Below, piece by piece: positions 18,722 to 31,059 of a stretch of DNA of 35,601 nucleotides. The notes under the pieces are model-generated. The model had not been told where the DNA came from. It made no database searches and saw only the letters and a program-made list of their open reading frames with translations. The position numbers and the translations under genes are program-made. The stretch covers positions 1-35,601 of the forward strand of contig PTLG01000007.1 in the NCBI GenBank assembly GCA_002937995.1. The letters are read 5' to 3'. Positions within the stretch are counted from its first letter, which is position 1. The number at the start of each line of letters is the position of its first letter. This DNA comes from Alphaproteobacteria bacterium MarineAlpha3_Bin7. GTDB taxonomy: Bacteria > Pseudomonadota > Alphaproteobacteria > Rhodospirillales > UBA2165.

Positions 18722-20653
18722 CTAATTTTGAGGCTGAGGTTCTGACCCTACTGGATGATCTTCTTCATTATTTTGAGCGCTATCCACATTACCGCTTGCA
18801 GGCACAGAACCCTTTGTTGGCGAGTTATCAACGTCTTCTTCAGGCCTATAAATAGGTTCACCCTTCAAAAGCGCTTCCACCTCTTCGCCAGAGAGAGTTT
18901 CAAACTCCAATAGACCCTGAGCCAAACTTTCTAAATCATCAGATTTACTAGTTAATACTTCTCTCGCTGTTTTCTCAGCTTCTTCAATCAGCTTTCTAAC
19001 CTCTTTGTCAATAAGAGCAGCTGTTTCATCAGAAACATTTTTGCTCCTTGCCACGGAATGGCCTAAAAAAACTTCCTCTTCATTATCGGAGTAACGAAGA
19101 GGTCCGAGTGCCGCACTAAAACCATACTCAGTAACCATCCTTCGCGCCATTTCTGTAGCCTGCTGAATATCATTACCTGCTCCTGTAGTAACTTGATCCG
19201 CACCAAAAATAAGCTCTTCAGCTATTCTACCTCCATACATTACAGCAAGCTTAGATATCAATTCCACTTTCGAATAACTATACTTGTCCTTTTCCGGAAG
19301 TGACATCGTTACTCCTAAAGCTCTGCCTCTAGGAATTATAGTAACTTTATGAAGAGGATCATGTTTTGGCACATTAAGCCCCACAATAGCATGCCCAGCT
19401 TCATGGTAAGCTGTTAATTTCTTCTCATCATCTGACATTACCATAGAGCGTCTCTCTGACCCCATCAGTACTTTGTCTTTTGCATTCTCGAACTCTGTCA
19501 TTGTTACCATACGATTGCCAGCTCTTGCCGCTAACAAGGCTGCCTCATTAACCAAGTTAGCAAGATCAGCTCCAGAGAATCCTGGCGTACCCCTAGCTAT
19601 AATACGTGCATCCACACTAGGTGCTATTGGAACTTTTCGCATATGAACCTTGAGTATCTTCTCACGCCCGACTATATCCGGATTGGGAACGACTACCTGT
19701 CTGTCAAAGCGACCAGGCCGCAAAAGCGCTGGATCTAGCACATCTGGCCTATTGGTTGCAGCGACTAAAATAACCCCTTCGTTTGATTCAAAACCATCCA
19801 TCTCTACCAACAACTGATTAAGCGTCTGCTCTCTCTCGTCATTTCCCCCACCCAGACCAGCACCTCGGTGTCGGCCTACAGCATCAAGCTCATCGATAAA
19901 AATTATGCAGGGAGCATTTTTTTTACCTTGCTCAAACATGTCGCGCACCCTGCTAGCACCCACTCCAACGAACATTTCCACGAAATCAGATCCAGAAATA
20001 GTAAAGAATGGAACATTCGCCTCCCCAGCTATTGCTCGAGCTAAAAGTGTTTTACCTGTTCCAGGCGGTCCTACCAATAGACACCCCTTTGGTATTTTAC
20101 CCCCAAGTCTCTGAAACTTTGCAGGGTCTTTGAGAAACTCGACTATCTCTTCTAGTTCCTGTTTTGCTTCATCTATGCCAGCAACATCTTCAAAGGTGAC
20201 CCGACCGGATCTCTCTGTTAGCATTCGCGCTCTAGACTTACCAAAACCCATTGCCTTTCCACCTCCGCCTTGCATTTGGCGCATAAAGAATATCCACACT
20301 CCCAATATAATGATCATCGGAAGCCAAGATAATATAATACCAAATAGCGACGGGACCTCTTCCTCCTCGGGCTTAGCAGTGATACGTACCCCTTTTTCGG
20401 TCAAGGATTTTATCAAGGTAGGATCATTTGGAGAAAAGGTGCTATAATGGCGACCTAATCTATCATGATAAGTAATTTGCTGACCCTGTATGGTAACATC
20501 ACTAATATCACCAGTTTCAACAGCGTTCAAAAAATCAGAGTATGAGGCTGCCTGATAAACCGTACTCGTCGATTTGTTTTGGAACAAATTAAACAGAGTA
20601 AAAACTACCAAAGCGATTACAACCCAAACAATAAGGTTCTTTTTAAAATTCAA
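18722..20653 (-). CDS. ftsH: ATP-dependent zinc metalloprotease FtsH
   Basis: Two N-terminal TMs; Walker [22 protein letters not shown] zinc motif. Confidence 0.98.
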   Translation of the reverse strand: MNFKKNLIVWVVIALVVFTLFNLFQNKSTSTVYQAASYSDFLNAVETGDISDVTIQGQQITYHDRLGRHYSTFSPNDPTLIKSLTEKGVRITAKPEEEEVPSLFGIILSWLPMIIILGVWIFFMRQMQGGGGKAMGFGKSRARMLTERSGRVTFEDVAGIDEAKQELEEIVEFLKDPAKFQRLGGKIPKGCLLVGPPGTGKTLLARAIAGEANVPFFTISGSDFVEMFVGVGASRVRDMFEQGKKNAPCIIFIDELDAVGRHRGAGLGGGNDEREQTLNQLLVEMDGFESNEGVILVAATNRPDVLDPALLRPGRFDRQVVVPNPDIVGREKILKVHMRKVPIAPSVDARIIARGTPGFSGADLANLVNEAALLAARAGNRMVTMTEFENAKDKVLMGSERRSMVMSDDEKKLTAYHEAGHAIVGLNVPKHDPLHKVTIIPRGRALGVTMSLPEKDKYSYSKVELISKLAVMYGGRIAEELIFGADQVTTGAGNDIQQATEMARRMVTEYGFSAALGPLRYSDNEEEVFLGHSVARSKNVSDETAALIDKEVRKLIEEAEKTAREVLTSKSDDLESLAQGLLEFETLSGEEVEALLKGEPIYRPEEDVDNSPTKGSVPASGNVDSAQNNEEDHPVGSEPQPQN

Positions 20654-20785
20654 AATCTATAACTTTCAACCCCGACTCTTACTAAACTATACAAACTATA
20701 AGTTACTTTAATATACTACTGTAACAATAAGAATTATTAGTTAAACATAGGCTAAATTTTTCCTTCCACAAGTTTAAACTTCAAA

Positions 20786-22144
20786 CTATCTTTCATTTAA
20801 CTGCAAAAACCTAGCAGACCTAAATATTTGCTTTCTACCAGAATTGTTTTTGCCTCTGATAAATCTGCAGTAATTCAAATGGGGAACTTCTAAAACACCT
20901 CTGCTATCGAATAATGCGGGCAGAGTTTTCTTTATTTCGTATGGAATAGATAGTTCTCTTAATTCAGGTCTTTTTTTAATTATCTGACTCCAACCCGCTT
21001 CCCCTAAGGGTTCCAAAATTAGTTCATCTGAGTTATTTTTGTGGTCATAAGTGAACGTGCAATTAAAAATATTTCTCCAGATAATACTTTTTTGCCCGCT
21101 TAGTGATATGGTTGAAACTGGCTTCCTTTCCTCACGAAAAAAAATTAGGTATTTATCCTCTTTTTTAACGACACAATTAGAAAGAGTAAAAGACCCACTT
21201 TCTTTTTCCTGGGTCAAATTATTTATTAACCTACTTAGACTATCAAACCTGGGAGGATATGGCTTTCCGCCTATCACATTCAAAAGATATGTTAATATTT
21301 TTTCTACCAGGACTGATGGTAGAAGTTTCAAAGGCTCTATATCCAGTCTTGCCCAGCCTTCAGGATAAATCTTAACATCAGTCTCTATAAAATCATTGCA
21401 GCAAAGCTCCAATATTTCCCTCAATACGCTGAAGCTTTGAGCCAATTTTGATAAACGTGCATTAGTGACCCTCCTAGCTTCCAAATTCGACCTTAAGGTC
21501 CTAAGACGCGTTCTCATAAATCTGGGATTAGTATTAGATGGGTCCTCTATCCAGTGTTGCCCAATTGAAATCAATGTCTGTTTAAGTCTCTCTTTGGGAA
21601 CAGTTAGAAGAGGTCTTACAATCCTTACACCTCTTCGAGTTGAAACTTCTCTCATGCAAGCCAGACCTTCTATTCTACTTCCCCTGACCAACCTCATTAG
21701 AAACGTTTCAGCCTGATCATCTTGATGATGTGCTATAAAGAGATCGGTAAAACGATTTTTTAAGCACCAATCCAACATTAGCTTGTAACGAACTTCCCGT
21801 GCAGACGATTGAATGCCTGATAATATGGGCAAACCCTCCCTTTTTAAAATAGCGTGCTTAACGTTCCATTTTAATAGCCACTCAGATACCTTGGTTGCCT
21901 CACCAGCAGATTCCTCTCGCAAATTATGATTTACTATTAGGGCAAAAAGACTTAAACCCCTATTTTCGCACCAATTCTTTAAAAGCCACACTAATGCAAG
22001 GCTATCTGCTCCGCCCGAAACACCAACGCAGCAATATCTTGCCTCTCTAGTTTTCTCGTCTTCCATCAGACGATCAAACTCGATGGATGAAATAGGCTCT
22101 AATATCTTTTCTGCATTTTCAGGCTGTTTTACTGGGTCAAGCAC
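20786..22144 (-). CDS. tilS: tRNA(Ile)-lysidine synthase
   Basis: PP-loop GVSGGADSLALVWLL; HNLREES; HHQDDQAETFLMRLVRGS. GTG start overlaps the cpoB 3' end by 8 bp. Confidence 0.95.
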   Translation of the reverse strand: MLDPVKQPENAEKILEPISSIEFDRLMEDEKTREARYCCVGVSGGADSLALVWLLKNWCENRGLSLFALIVNHNLREESAGEATKVSEWLLKWNVKHAILKREGLPILSGIQSSAREVRYKLMLDWCLKNRFTDLFIAHHQDDQAETFLMRLVRGSRIEGLACMREVSTRRGVRIVRPLLTVPKERLKQTLISIGQHWIEDPSNTNPRFMRTRLRTLRSNLEARRVTNARLSKLAQSFSVLREILELCCNDFIETDVKIYPEGWARLDIEPLKLLPSVLVEKILTYLLNVIGGKPYPPRFDSLSRLINNLTQEKESGSFTLSNCVVKKEDKYLIFFREERKPVSTISLSGQKSIIWRNIFNCTFTYDHKNNSDELILEPLGEAGWSQIIKKRPELRELSIPYEIKKTLPALFDSRGVLEVPHLNYCRFIRGKNNSGRKQIFRSARFLQLNER

Positions 22145-23228
22145 AACCTGCTCTCGCCCTTTCCTGAGTTAGCTGGCTTTTTAAGACTGACTCAATTTTC
22201 GGATAATCTCTCTCTAACTTTGCAAAAGTTGCACAGGCGTCATTTTTTTTGTTTAGTTTACTAAGTGAAATACCTAATCTAAGAAGTATATCTGCCGCCC
22301 GCCCCGCGGCTGGGTCAGCCTGATAGGCGTTTAAAAAGTTTTTGGCCGCCTCACGATATTCTTTTTGAACAAAATAGGTTCTACCGAGCCAATATTTGGC
22401 GTTTAATGATAACGGAATGGAGGGATAGAGTGTTATAAACTGCTCTAGCGCTTGAGAGGCCTTCTCGTAATCTGCTTTTCTAACTAGAGAGAAAGCATAT
22501 TTAAATTTTTCGTCAGGAGTACCTGCCGGTAATAATGAAATTTTAGCTATATTGGTTTTTTGCTGCAATTTAATCTTAGACTCAAGTTCAGATTTTGCTT
22601 TTTCTGCACTAACGTTTTTAAGGTCTTTTTCACTTATTGTACCAAGAACACTGGGACGGCCACCTAATGTACTACCCCCTGACTGAGGCCCTCCTGTCTC
22701 AATAGGAGGACTAGTGGGTAAAGCCGGCATCTTAGGGGGAGCAATTTTCATACCTGAACCTGCGCCTTTAGCTATTTTATTTATAGAAGGCCCAGAAATA
22801 AGCCTTAACTGGTTTTCCATTGCTTTCAGTCTATAATCTATATCGCTAACCAAAGCTTTTACCGACGAAGAAAGATCATTAATTTTGTTACTTAATTTTT
22901 CTCTCTCATTAGTATTATCCTGAGTTTCAGACTGCAGTTGCTCCAACTTTTCTTCTATTCTCACCACATATGGATTAGAACTTAAAGATGGAGAGTTCTT
23001 ATTGACCTGTGGATTTTTTGTTTCCCGCTGATCTCTATTAAAGACCTCTCTATTTAAAACAGCTAAATCTCTCTGAATACGTCGAATTTCATTCAAAATC
23101 GAGTTATTTTGGTCCTGTGAAAAGACAAGTGAAGAGGAGATTATAAGAATCAACTGACTCAAAAGGAGAGGCTTAGAGAGTAAGATCACCAATTTGAGTA
23201 AAAAATTCATGAAATTTTTCTCATTCAA
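22137..23228 (-). CDS. cpoB: cell division coordinator CpoB (YbgF)
   Basis: Signal peptide, coiled-coil, C-terminal TPRs (FKYAFSLVRKADYEKASQALEQFITLYPSIPLSLNAKYWLGRTYFVQKEY); downstream of pal. Confidence 0.92.
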   Translation of the reverse strand: MNEKNFMNFLLKLVILLSKPLLLSQLILIISSSLVFSQDQNNSILNEIRRIQRDLAVLNREVFNRDQRETKNPQVNKNSPSLSSNPYVVRIEEKLEQLQSETQDNTNEREKLSNKINDLSSSVKALVSDIDYRLKAMENQLRLISGPSINKIAKGAGSGMKIAPPKMPALPTSPPIETGGPQSGGSTLGGRPSVLGTISEKDLKNVSAEKAKSELESKIKLQQKTNIAKISLLPAGTPDEKFKYAFSLVRKADYEKASQALEQFITLYPSIPLSLNAKYWLGRTYFVQKEYREAAKNFLNAYQADPAAGRAADILLRLGISLSKLNKKNDACATFAKLERDYPKIESVLKSQLTQERARAGCA

Positions 23229-23362
23229 TTAAGTCCTGTTGGAAGCTCTTAATGTCCAGCCAATTTCCGAACAACAAATCTCACCGCCCCAACCAAGAAG
23301 GACGTCGCCTCCGCCAGAATACGGCAGCTAACTAGTAAATACAGACCTCTCCAGCTTGTGGC

Positions 23363-23863
23363 TTAGCTACCTGCTACAACCGTTACTGCTCGGCGATTTT
23401 GTTTCCACGAGGCTTCGTTGTGGCCAAGGGCTGCTGGGCGCTCTTTACCGTAAGAAATCACCTTAACCCGATTTGGACTTATTCCCATAGCAACAAGAAA
23501 GTCTTTGACTGCATTAGCACGTCTCTCTCCTAAAGCTAGGTTATACTCCCGGGTACCACGCTCGTCACAATGCCCCTCCACTACAACGTTAACGCCTCCG
23601 TACTTTTTAAGCCACGCAATCTGTTTTTCTAGCATAGACCTAGATTCGGACGACAGGCTCGACTTATCTAAAGCAAAAAAGACACGGTCCCCGACGTTAA
23701 CAACAAAATCTCTAGCGGTACCTGGTGCCACATAAAAAGACTTGCTATCATAAGTCTTTGCTTTTAATCCGCTAGTATCTGCGCCACCCTTTTCATCCAT
23801 GGTTTCACATGCTGAAACAAGGAACAACGCTGCTATAATAAAAGTTAAGCTACCTAAACGCAT
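23363..23863 (-). CDS. pal: peptidoglycan-associated lipoprotein Pal
   Basis: Lipobox LVSAC; OmpA-like VVEGHCDERGTREYNLALGERRANAVKDFLVAMG. ORF opens at 23905, but MRLGSLTF at 23863 gives a proper signal peptide. Confidence 0.96.
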   Translation of the reverse strand: MRLGSLTFIIAALFLVSACETMDEKGGADTSGLKAKTYDSKSFYVAPGTARDFVVNVGDRVFFALDKSSLSSESRSMLEKQIAWLKKYGGVNVVVEGHCDERGTREYNLALGERRANAVKDFLVAMGISPNRVKVISYGKERPAALGHNEASWKQNRRAVTVVAGS

Positions 23864-24025
23864 ATCTTGGTCTCCCAAACATCCAGTACGAATGAAATAA
23901 AGCAACTAAAGCCACAATGCAACCCATTACCGGAAAATTTACAGTCAAAACTCAAAAATTTAATTTTAACACTACAAATAAAAAACTAATAGTTCGTTTA
24001 CTGCTAATACTTTACTGGTTCTTAC

Positions 24026-25372
24026 TCATGGAATCAAGGGTGACCAAGCAGGATCTGAAGCATCCATAGGTGTTATAATTTCCCTCTCATTTTGGCCAGT
24101 TAGGTCAATAGAGAAAAGTTTTGATTTTTTGTCGCCAAATTTACCCTTAGGTGTCTCCCTAAAAAACATTATTACTCGACCATTGGGTGACCAAGTTGGT
24201 GACTCAACTAAAAAACCATCTGTCAAGAGGCGCTCGCCCTTCCCATCAATCCCAATTACCCCTATAAAAAACTTTCCTCTTCTCATTTTGGTAAAGGCAA
24301 TTAAATCTCCGCGAGGGGACCACACTGGGGTCGCATATCTGCCCTTGCCAAAGGTAATCCTTCTTACATCTGATCCATCAGATTTCATAATATAAATTTG
24401 CTGAGTCCCACTTCTGTCTGAATTAAAGACTACTCTAGTGCCGTCTGGCGAATAATCCGGAGATGTATCTATAGACGAATGGCGGGTTAGACGCTTTGCT
24501 CTCCTGCTCCTTAAGTCCATGGTGTAAATCTCAGAGTTACCGTCTCTAGCCATACTCATGATTACTGCGTTACCATCTGGGGAAAACCTAGGCGCAAAAG
24601 TCATCCCTGGAAAATCTCCAAGAATCTCCTGTCTACCAGTATCTATGTTAAAAATATAAACACGAGGCACACCTCCATGATAGGACATATAAGTGATTTC
24701 TTGGCGATTAGGAGAAAATCTAGGAGTTAAGATAAGAAACTTGCCATCGGTGAGAAAATGATGATTCTCACTATCCTGATCCATTATGGCTAACCTTTTT
24801 ATTCGACGAATCTGAGAACCTGTTTCAGCAATATAAACAACCCTAGTGTCAAAATACCCATTTTCTCCAGTTACACGCTTGTATATTGCATCAGCAATTA
24901 TATGAGCTATTCGCCGCCAATTTGAAATTACCGTAGTATAAACCTGGCCGACCATCTGCCTTTGCGAAAATACATCCCATAACCTAAATTGGACCTTAAT
25001 ATTCTTACCTTCAAGAATCACAATACTCCCTTGGACCATGGCTTGTACGTTAAGGATCCTCCAATTTTGGAATTTTGGCAAAATATCAAGGGATTTTTCT
25101 GTCTCAATAAATGCTTTTTGGCTTATAGGTCGAAAGAGACCTGAACGTTCAAGATCTGAGCTAATTACAGAGGTAATACTCTTCCCCAATTCCACTTCCT
25201 TTTTATTTGTGCCAACAAAATTTGCAACTGCAACAGGAAGTGCTTTTACTGTCCCTCGGGTAATATCAACTTTTAATTCAGCTTTAGCAGAAGTTATAGA
25301 TAAAACTATAGCAACAATCGCGAGGATTATTGCATCTCTGTCCCTAAAAAATAAAACTATCTTTTCCATCAT
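24026..25372 (-). CDS. tolB: Tol-Pal translocation protein TolB
   Basis: WD40-like repeats ([52 protein letters not shown]). 4-bp overlap with tolA. Confidence 0.96.
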   Translation of the reverse strand: MMEKIVLFFRDRDAIILAIVAIVLSITSAKAELKVDITRGTVKALPVAVANFVGTNKKEVELGKSITSVISSDLERSGLFRPISQKAFIETEKSLDILPKFQNWRILNVQAMVQGSIVILEGKNIKVQFRLWDVFSQRQMVGQVYTTVISNWRRIAHIIADAIYKRVTGENGYFDTRVVYIAETGSQIRRIKRLAIMDQDSENHHFLTDGKFLILTPRFSPNRQEITYMSYHGGVPRVYIFNIDTGRQEILGDFPGMTFAPRFSPDGNAVIMSMARDGNSEIYTMDLRSRRAKRLTRHSSIDTSPDYSPDGTRVVFNSDRSGTQQIYIMKSDGSDVRRITFGKGRYATPVWSPRGDLIAFTKMRRGKFFIGVIGIDGKGERLLTDGFLVESPTWSPNGRVIMFFRETPKGKFGDKKSKLFSIDLTGQNEREIITPMDASDPAWSPLIP

Positions 25373-26265
25373 TTGCCAAACATTTCACTTGGATTAAAAT
25401 TTAAAGTAACATCTCGCCAAATTGCATATTTACGCGGATCCAGCCTAAAGGGCTGGCAAGCTTCATTCAAAATCGCTCTCTGCGCTGTCTCAGCTGCTGC
25501 GAGTTTAAAAGGATCATTAACTAATAAATCCCTATTTGCAACCCACGCTCGCTTAACTCTGCCATCAGGTGTAAGATAAGCTCTTACCACCACAACGATA
25601 TCCTCAGCCCCTTTGGCGCCTGGCTGTAGATTCCAGCAGGGGCGAATCGATGTCCTAATAGTATTAATCATGGCATCCATCTCGGTCATAGTTACCTTAT
25701 CGGTTTCAGATTCAGTCGTACTATTATTAGCAAGAATTTTTGCAATTTTTGCCTCAAAATCAGACTTTTTTGATTTTTTGTCTTCTTTTGGGGTTTTATA
25801 TACTTTTTTTACCGTTTTTTTGTCGAAATCCTGAGCAAGATTTCGCAACACAGACTCAAAGGGATCAGGTGGTTTAGGTTTACGCCTCGGGGTCACCCTA
25901 GCGAGCTTAGTAAAACCTGTTTTTGACTTTAGCTTCTTTTGTTTCACTTTAGGTGTCTTTTTTTTGGTTTTTTTTCTCAAACTTACAGTTTCAGTCCTTT
26001 TGTTTTGGGGGATAGGCTTGATAGAAGGTTGAGGTAACTTTTTTACCTTTTTTTTGATTATATTTTCTTTTTTCTCCTTAACTTGCTTACTTGTATCTTT
26101 TTTAGCTGGCTTAGGTAACTCAGTTTTATTGCCAATGGATACTACCTCCACAACCATTGGTTTTTGTTGTTTTGCTGGAGCTTTATAGAGAAAAGGTAAT
26201 CCAAAAATACTGATAGTAATAACTAAAACGTGAATTACTATTGATATTGAAAGAGTTGATCGCAT
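25369..26265 (-). CDS. tolA: TolA / TonB-C-terminal family protein
   Basis: N-terminal TM, Lys/Pro-rich middle, C-terminal [30 protein letters not shown]; between tolR and tolB. Confidence 0.92.
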   Translation of the reverse strand: MRSTLSISIVIHVLVITISIFGLPFLYKAPAKQQKPMVVEVVSIGNKTELPKPAKKDTSKQVKEKKENIIKKKVKKLPQPSIKPIPQNKRTETVSLRKKTKKKTPKVKQKKLKSKTGFTKLARVTPRRKPKPPDPFESVLRNLAQDFDKKTVKKVYKTPKEDKKSKKSDFEAKIAKILANNSTTESETDKVTMTEMDAMINTIRTSIRPCWNLQPGAKGAEDIVVVVRAYLTPDGRVKRAWVANRDLLVNDPFKLAAAETAQRAILNEACQPFRLDPRKYAIWRDVTLNFNPSEMFGK

Positions 26266-26267
26266 AT

Positions 26268-26750
26268 CTACTTCTTTGCTCTTTTTCGATTGCTTTTTTG
26301 AGTGTTGCTCTGGCTCGGCATCTCAGTAATAAGAGCCACTTTTTTAAACCCTACCCTATTTACTGCACCCATCACTTCCATAACCCTTCCATAATCAATT
26401 GCCCTATCAGCCTTCACAAATATTCTAATTTCAGGATTAGCATTAGTTATGGCAATGAGCCTAAATCCGAGTTTATCCAGTAAGATCTCACTATCCTGTA
26501 TAAAGATAGTCCCTTCGCTATTGACACTGATAGTGAGGGGCTCATCCGGTTCTTGCATGAGTGAAGTTGATACTTTGGGAAGGTCCACTGGCACCCCGAT
26601 GGTTAACAGGGGGGCTGTGACCATAAAAACAACCAATAAAACCAGCATAACATCTACAAATGGAGTTACATTTATATCTGACATTGGCCGACTTCGTTCT
26701 CGTCTGCCTCTTTTACTCTTCCTAACTGATGGATTAGCACTCAAGGACAT
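26268..26750 (-). CDS. tolR: TolR (ExbD family)
   Basis: MSDINVTPFVDVMLVLLVVFMVTAPLLT with the key Asp. Confidence 0.96.
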   Translation of the reverse strand: MSLSANPSVRKSKRGRRERSRPMSDINVTPFVDVMLVLLVVFMVTAPLLTIGVPVDLPKVSTSLMQEPDEPLTISVNSEGTIFIQDSEILLDKLGFRLIAITNANPEIRIFVKADRAIDYGRVMEVMGAVNRVGFKKVALITEMPSQSNTQKSNRKRAKK

Positions 26751-26761
26751 TTTTTCCTCTC

Positions 26762-27484
26762 CTAACTGTCTAATTGGCGAGAAATAATTGCAGAGAATTC
26801 ACTTGAAAAGTCCTCTAGCCTAGCAGCATAACGATCGAGGTCTTTTGAAATCTTATTATAGGCTATAACGGCTGGTATTGCCGCTAACAACCCCAGAGCG
26901 GTGGCAAACAAAGCCTCAGCAATACCAGGGGCTACAACGGCCAGACTAGTATTTTTAGACATAGCGATTGATTGAAAACTATTCATTATCCCCCAAACTG
27001 TTCCAAAAAGGCCAATAAAAGGGGCAGTAGATCCTGTAGATGCTAATATTATCATTTGCCTCTCAACATGCTCCAGCTCTCTGCTTAATGTAACGTCCAT
27101 AACACGCTCTATTCTCTCTGTAAGACTAGAACCTCTATCGACAGTTAAATTTCCAGTCTCTGCAGAACGACGCCATTCCTTCATAGCTGACGAAAATACG
27201 GCTCCCATTGGGTCAAGGGGCTGCGCCCCTATTCGATCATATAGGGCATCCAAAGATCCACCAGACCAAAAAGAATCTTCAAACTCAGTTGCATCCCTAT
27301 TAAGACGACGCAACCTTACACTCTTCTCAATTATAATTGCCCAACACCAAACTGAAGCGCTTAACAACAGCAACATTACCAACTTTACAATTAGATCCGC
27401 CCTTAAAAATAAAGTCCAAACAGAAAAATCTAGGTCGCCAGATGCGGCAGCCAAACCAACGGTATTTATTGCCTCAGTTTCCAT
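26762..27484 (-). CDS. tolQ: TolQ (ExbB/MotA family)
   Basis: ASTGSTAPFIGLFGTVWGIMNSFQSIA; GIAEALFATALGLLAAIPAVIAYN. Confidence 0.97.
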   Translation of the reverse strand: METEAINTVGLAAASGDLDFSVWTLFLRADLIVKLVMLLLLSASVWCWAIIIEKSVRLRRLNRDATEFEDSFWSGGSLDALYDRIGAQPLDPMGAVFSSAMKEWRRSAETGNLTVDRGSSLTERIERVMDVTLSRELEHVERQMIILASTGSTAPFIGLFGTVWGIMNSFQSIAMSKNTSLAVVAPGIAEALFATALGLLAAIPAVIAYNKISKDLDRYAARLEDFSSEFSAIISRQLDS

Positions 27485-27498
27485 TATTCACCTCATCC

Positions 27499-27951
27499 CT
27501 AAGTTATTTTTATTCTATCAAATGCAACTCTAATATCTGAGGGCATCTTTACTGCTCTCGAATTTTCCATGCTTATACAGGCTATTTTAATTGTCGTATC
27601 AACAATTAAGGTATCCTCCTTCAGTACTTCTTGTTTCAAAGTTGAAGAGGCTCCCCTAACTTCAACACAGCAAGTCCTTACTTCCAACAAATCATCCAAA
27701 AAAGCTGGTTTGATATAATCAATCAAACTAGACCTAACCACGAACTCCACACTCCATTTCTTTTTAATGTCTTCATGAGGAATACCAATTTCTCTCAGGA
27801 ATTCAGTTCTAGCCCTCTCAACGAATTTCAGGTAATTGGCATAATAAACCACTCCCCCAGCATCCGTATCTTCATAGTAGACCCTCACTGAATAATGGGT
27901 GCAAAAATCTAATTTTTTTTTCACTGTTTTTAATTCCATCCTAGGACACAT
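27499..27951 (-). CDS. ybgC: acyl-CoA thioesterase YbgC (tol-pal associated)
   Basis: [34 protein letters not shown] hot-dog signature. ATG at 27939 also possible. Confidence 0.95.
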   Translation of the reverse strand: MCPRMELKTVKKKLDFCTHYSVRVYYEDTDAGGVVYYANYLKFVERARTEFLREIGIPHEDIKKKWSVEFVVRSSLIDYIKPAFLDDLLEVRTCCVEVRGASSTLKQEVLKEDTLIVDTTIKIACISMENSRAVKMPSDIRVAFDRIKIT

Positions 27952-28996
27952 GCCCCTCTTCGCCTGTTATCAGCTCAAACTGATTCAAGTTTTTGGGAAC
28001 TTGAAGTCCTAGATGTTGATAAGCCCCTTCTGCAAGTGCCCTTCCTCGCGGGGTTCTCATTAGCAAACCCTCTTGTATTAGGTACGGCTCCACAACTTCC
28101 TCGATAGTATCTCGTTCTTCCGACAGTGCCGCAGAGAGAGTCTCTATACCCACTGGTCCACCCTTATAGTTTTTTGCAATGATCCCTAGGTATCTCCTAT
28201 CGAGCGCATCTAGCCCTTTTGTGTCAACATCTAACCTATTAAGAGCCTCATCGGCAGCTTTTTTATCTATCGATTTTAGTTTAGATACAGTGGCAAAATC
28301 CCTCACCCTTCTAAATAGCCTTCCAGCAATTCTTGGAGTGCCCCTGGAACGCCTTGCTATCTCCTGGGCACCATCTTCTGTCATATTTACACTAACTAAA
28401 TTAGCAGCACGAGTTATAATTTTCTGAAGATCGTCAGTTTCATAGTATTGCAGATGAAATAGTATACCAAATCTATCCCGAAGAGGCGTTGTTATCAGGC
28501 CCGCCCTAGTCGTTGCACCTATTAATGTAAAAGGGTTGAGATCTATTCGAACAGATCTTGCAGCGGGGCCCTCACCTATAACTAGGTCTAGCTTATAATC
28601 CTCCACTGCAGGGTAAAGAATCTCCTCGACAATTGGACTCAGGCGATGTATCTCATCAATGAAAAGAACATCATTGGTTTGTAAATTCGTTAAAATAGCC
28701 GCCAGATCGCCGGCTTTAGCAACTACTGGACCCGATGTTGCCTTAAAGCCAACTTTTAATTCTCTAGAAATTATTTCTGCTAAAGTTGTCTTGCCAAGAC
28801 CTGGGGGTCCATGCAGCAAAACATGATCCATTGGCTCCGCTCTACTTTGAGCAGCACCAATAAATATAGACAAATTATCTCTTACCTGTTTTTGACCTAT
28901 AAAATCCGACAACTCTTTAGGCCTAGAATTACCAACAATGGCATCATCATTTTGATTTGCAGAGTCAACAATTCTATCTTTCTCATTATCCGTCAT
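27941..28996 (-). CDS. ruvB: Holliday junction helicase RuvB
   Basis: [53 protein letters not shown]. Confidence 0.98.
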   Translation of the reverse strand: MTDNEKDRIVDSANQNDDAIVGNSRPKELSDFIGQKQVRDNLSIFIGAAQSRAEPMDHVLLHGPPGLGKTTLAEIISRELKVGFKATSGPVVAKAGDLAAILTNLQTNDVLFIDEIHRLSPIVEEILYPAVEDYKLDLVIGEGPAARSVRIDLNPFTLIGATTRAGLITTPLRDRFGILFHLQYYETDDLQKIITRAANLVSVNMTEDGAQEIARRSRGTPRIAGRLFRRVRDFATVSKLKSIDKKAADEALNRLDVDTKGLDALDRRYLGIIAKNYKGGPVGIETLSAALSEERDTIEEVVEPYLIQEGLLMRTPRGRALAEGAYQHLGLQVPKNLNQFELITGEEGHVS

Positions 28997-29625
28997 TATT
29001 GCAACTTCCCAGCTGATAATTCAGATAGAGCTTCTCTGATTAACACTTGCAAGCTCACTGAATCTCCCAACCTATCAGCTGCGGCTAAAGATGCTGCATA
29101 TGCATTACCCCGCTGATATCCCAAATTTTCAAGAGCTGATATAACGTCAGATATAATACCTTCATCAACCTTTTTATTAACAGACTTTTGACCGTAATTA
29201 GTAATAATTTGACTCTCATAAACACTGCCCATTTTATCTTTTAACTCGGTTATAATTCTAGCAGCTAATTTAGGACCAACTCCTGGCGCTTTCGTTATCA
29301 AATTTTTGTCACCAGCCGAAATCGCATTAGCTAATTTATCGGGACTCCATGAAGAGAGAATTCCTAAAGCCACCTTTGCACCCACACCCTGAACAGTCGT
29401 TAAAATCTTAAAACAATTTTGCTCGGCCTCCTCAAAAAAACCAAAAAGATGAATGCGGTCTTCTCTAACATGAGTCTCCACCAACAAGCTTGTTACCTCC
29501 TCATTTTTTGATACTACCTCCAAGGTTTTGGCAGAACAGAAAACTAAATAACCAACTCCATTTACGTCAATTATAAGAGATTCGTCATTTGCTCTAGTAA
29601 TCTTGCCTGTTAGCTTAGCTATCAT
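28996..29625 (-). CDS. ruvA: Holliday junction protein RuvA
   Basis: MIAKLTGKI; Hh[13 protein letters not shown] / [19 protein letters not shown]. Confidence 0.97.
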   Translation of the reverse strand: MIAKLTGKITRANDESLIIDVNGVGYLVFCSAKTLEVVSKNEEVTSLLVETHVREDRIHLFGFFEEAEQNCFKILTTVQGVGAKVALGILSSWSPDKLANAISAGDKNLITKAPGVGPKLAARIITELKDKMGSVYESQIITNYGQKSVNKKVDEGIISDVISALENLGYQRGNAYAASLAAADRLGDSVSLQVLIREALSELSAGKLQ

Positions 29626-29629
29626 AATT

Positions 29630-30130
29630 TTATTCGCCTAATAACTGAGCTGTGATTGGAGAGCTAGAGTAATGTATGTGACAAATAGCTACTGCTAAAG
29701 CGTCAGAGGCATCAGCACTAGAAGCTCTACTAGTAGGCAACAGCGTTCTAACCATTGTTTCAACTTGTTTCTTTGACGCATGCCCTGTTCCAACTACACT
29801 TTTCTTTACTCTATTTGGAGAGTATTCTGCTATTTTTATAGAAAACCGCGCAGGAACTAGCATTACGACACCGCGTGCGTGCCCAAGTTTAAGTGTCGAT
29901 TTTGGATTAACGTTTACAAAAGTTTCCTCAATAGCTACCTCATCAGGTCTATACGTTGTAACAACTTCTTCAACTCCATCAAAGATTTCCACTAACCTGC
30001 TAGAAAGTGCTTTTTTTTCATCACTAGTGACCTTGCCACTCCCTACATGAATCAGATTACTTTCGTTGAGATCTATAATCCCCCAACCCGTAACCTTCAA
30101 ACCTGGATCAAGTCCTAAAATTCTCATCAA
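29630..30130 (-). CDS. ruvC: Holliday junction resolvase RuvC
   Basis: RILGLDPGLKVTGWGI; AIEETFVNVNPKSTLKLGHARGV; ASDALAVAICH. Confidence 0.97.
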   Translation of the reverse strand: MMRILGLDPGLKVTGWGIIDLNESNLIHVGSGKVTSDEKKALSSRLVEIFDGVEEVVTTYRPDEVAIEETFVNVNPKSTLKLGHARGVVMLVPARFSIKIAEYSPNRVKKSVVGTGHASKKQVETMVRTLLPTSRASSADASDALAVAICHIHYSSSPITAQLLGE

Positions 30131-30148
30131 GCTTAACTACACATCCAA

Positions 30149-30898
30149 TTAACCACTCAAAGCCAACAACATATCCTCAGATATCTCAAAATTGGAGGCA
30201 ACTCTCTGCACATCTTCATTGTCATCTAGAACGTCTAGCATTTTTAATAATGAAGCTGCTTCACTCTCATTGATCGCCACCTCACTTTGAGGTCGCCAAT
30301 CTAAAGTAGCTGTCTTGGGCTCACCAGCTAAATGAACCAATTTATCACGTATAGCTCCAAATTTATCGGTCTCACAGTAAATGGTGTATCCAAACTCACC
30401 AAATTCAACATCGCTGGCCCCGGCTTCGATAGCAGTTTCAAAAAGCTTTTCCTCATCTATCTCATCAATTGAATATTGAAGAACACCTACTCTATCAAAC
30501 ATAAAACTTACAGCACCTGTTTCGGCAAGACTACCACCAAACTTTGAAAAAGCAGCCCTTACTTCAGAGGCTGTTCTATTTCTATTGTCGGTAAGTGCTT
30601 CTACTATAACCGCAACACCGCCAGGACCATAACCCTCATATCGAATTTCCTCATAGTTCTCTGAATTATCTGTTCCAGAAGCTTTTTTTATAGCCCTCTC
30701 AATATTCTCCTTTGGCATATTTGCAGATCGTGCAGCGATTATGGCAGATCTCAGTCGAGGATTCTTATCTGGCTCAGGGAGACCAGATTTTGCTGCTACC
30801 GTTATTTCCCGAATTAACTTGGAAAATATCTTTGCTCGCTTGGAATCCTGCGCACCCTTGCGATACATGATGTTTTTAAATTGGGAATGTCCTGCCAT
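30149..30898 (-). CDS. yebC: YebC/PmpR-family protein
   Basis: [55 protein letters not shown]. Confidence 0.97.
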   Translation of the reverse strand: MAGHSQFKNIMYRKGAQDSKRAKIFSKLIREITVAAKSGLPEPDKNPRLRSAIIAARSANMPKENIERAIKKASGTDNSENYEEIRYEGYGPGGVAVIVEALTDNRNRTASEVRAAFSKFGGSLAETGAVSFMFDRVGVLQYSIDEIDEEKLFETAIEAGASDVEFGEFGYTIYCETDKFGAIRDKLVHLAGEPKTATLDWRPQSEVAINESEAASLLKMLDVLDDNEDVQRVASNFEISEDMLLALSG

Positions 30899-31059
30899 CT
30901 ACTTCTGTCAACCAACTTCTGTTATTGTTTTAGAACCTAACCACCCTATTATGGCAACATTAGGGCGCTATAAAGTTTACGAAAAATAAATACCAAGCAA
31001 GATTTTAAAAAATATTTTTGTCTCTATGAAATAATTTTAAACTAACAATACATAGCCAC

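Noticed and set aside
20770-20781. Perfect palindrome AAGTTTAAACTT just past tilS
   Set aside because: Twelve-bp AT-rich palindrome with no loop or U-tract; likely chance in this base composition.
25740-26110. A/T homopolymer-rich tract suggestive of repeats
   Set aside because: It encodes the Lys/Pro-rich central region of TolA; explained by protein composition rather than a DNA repeat.
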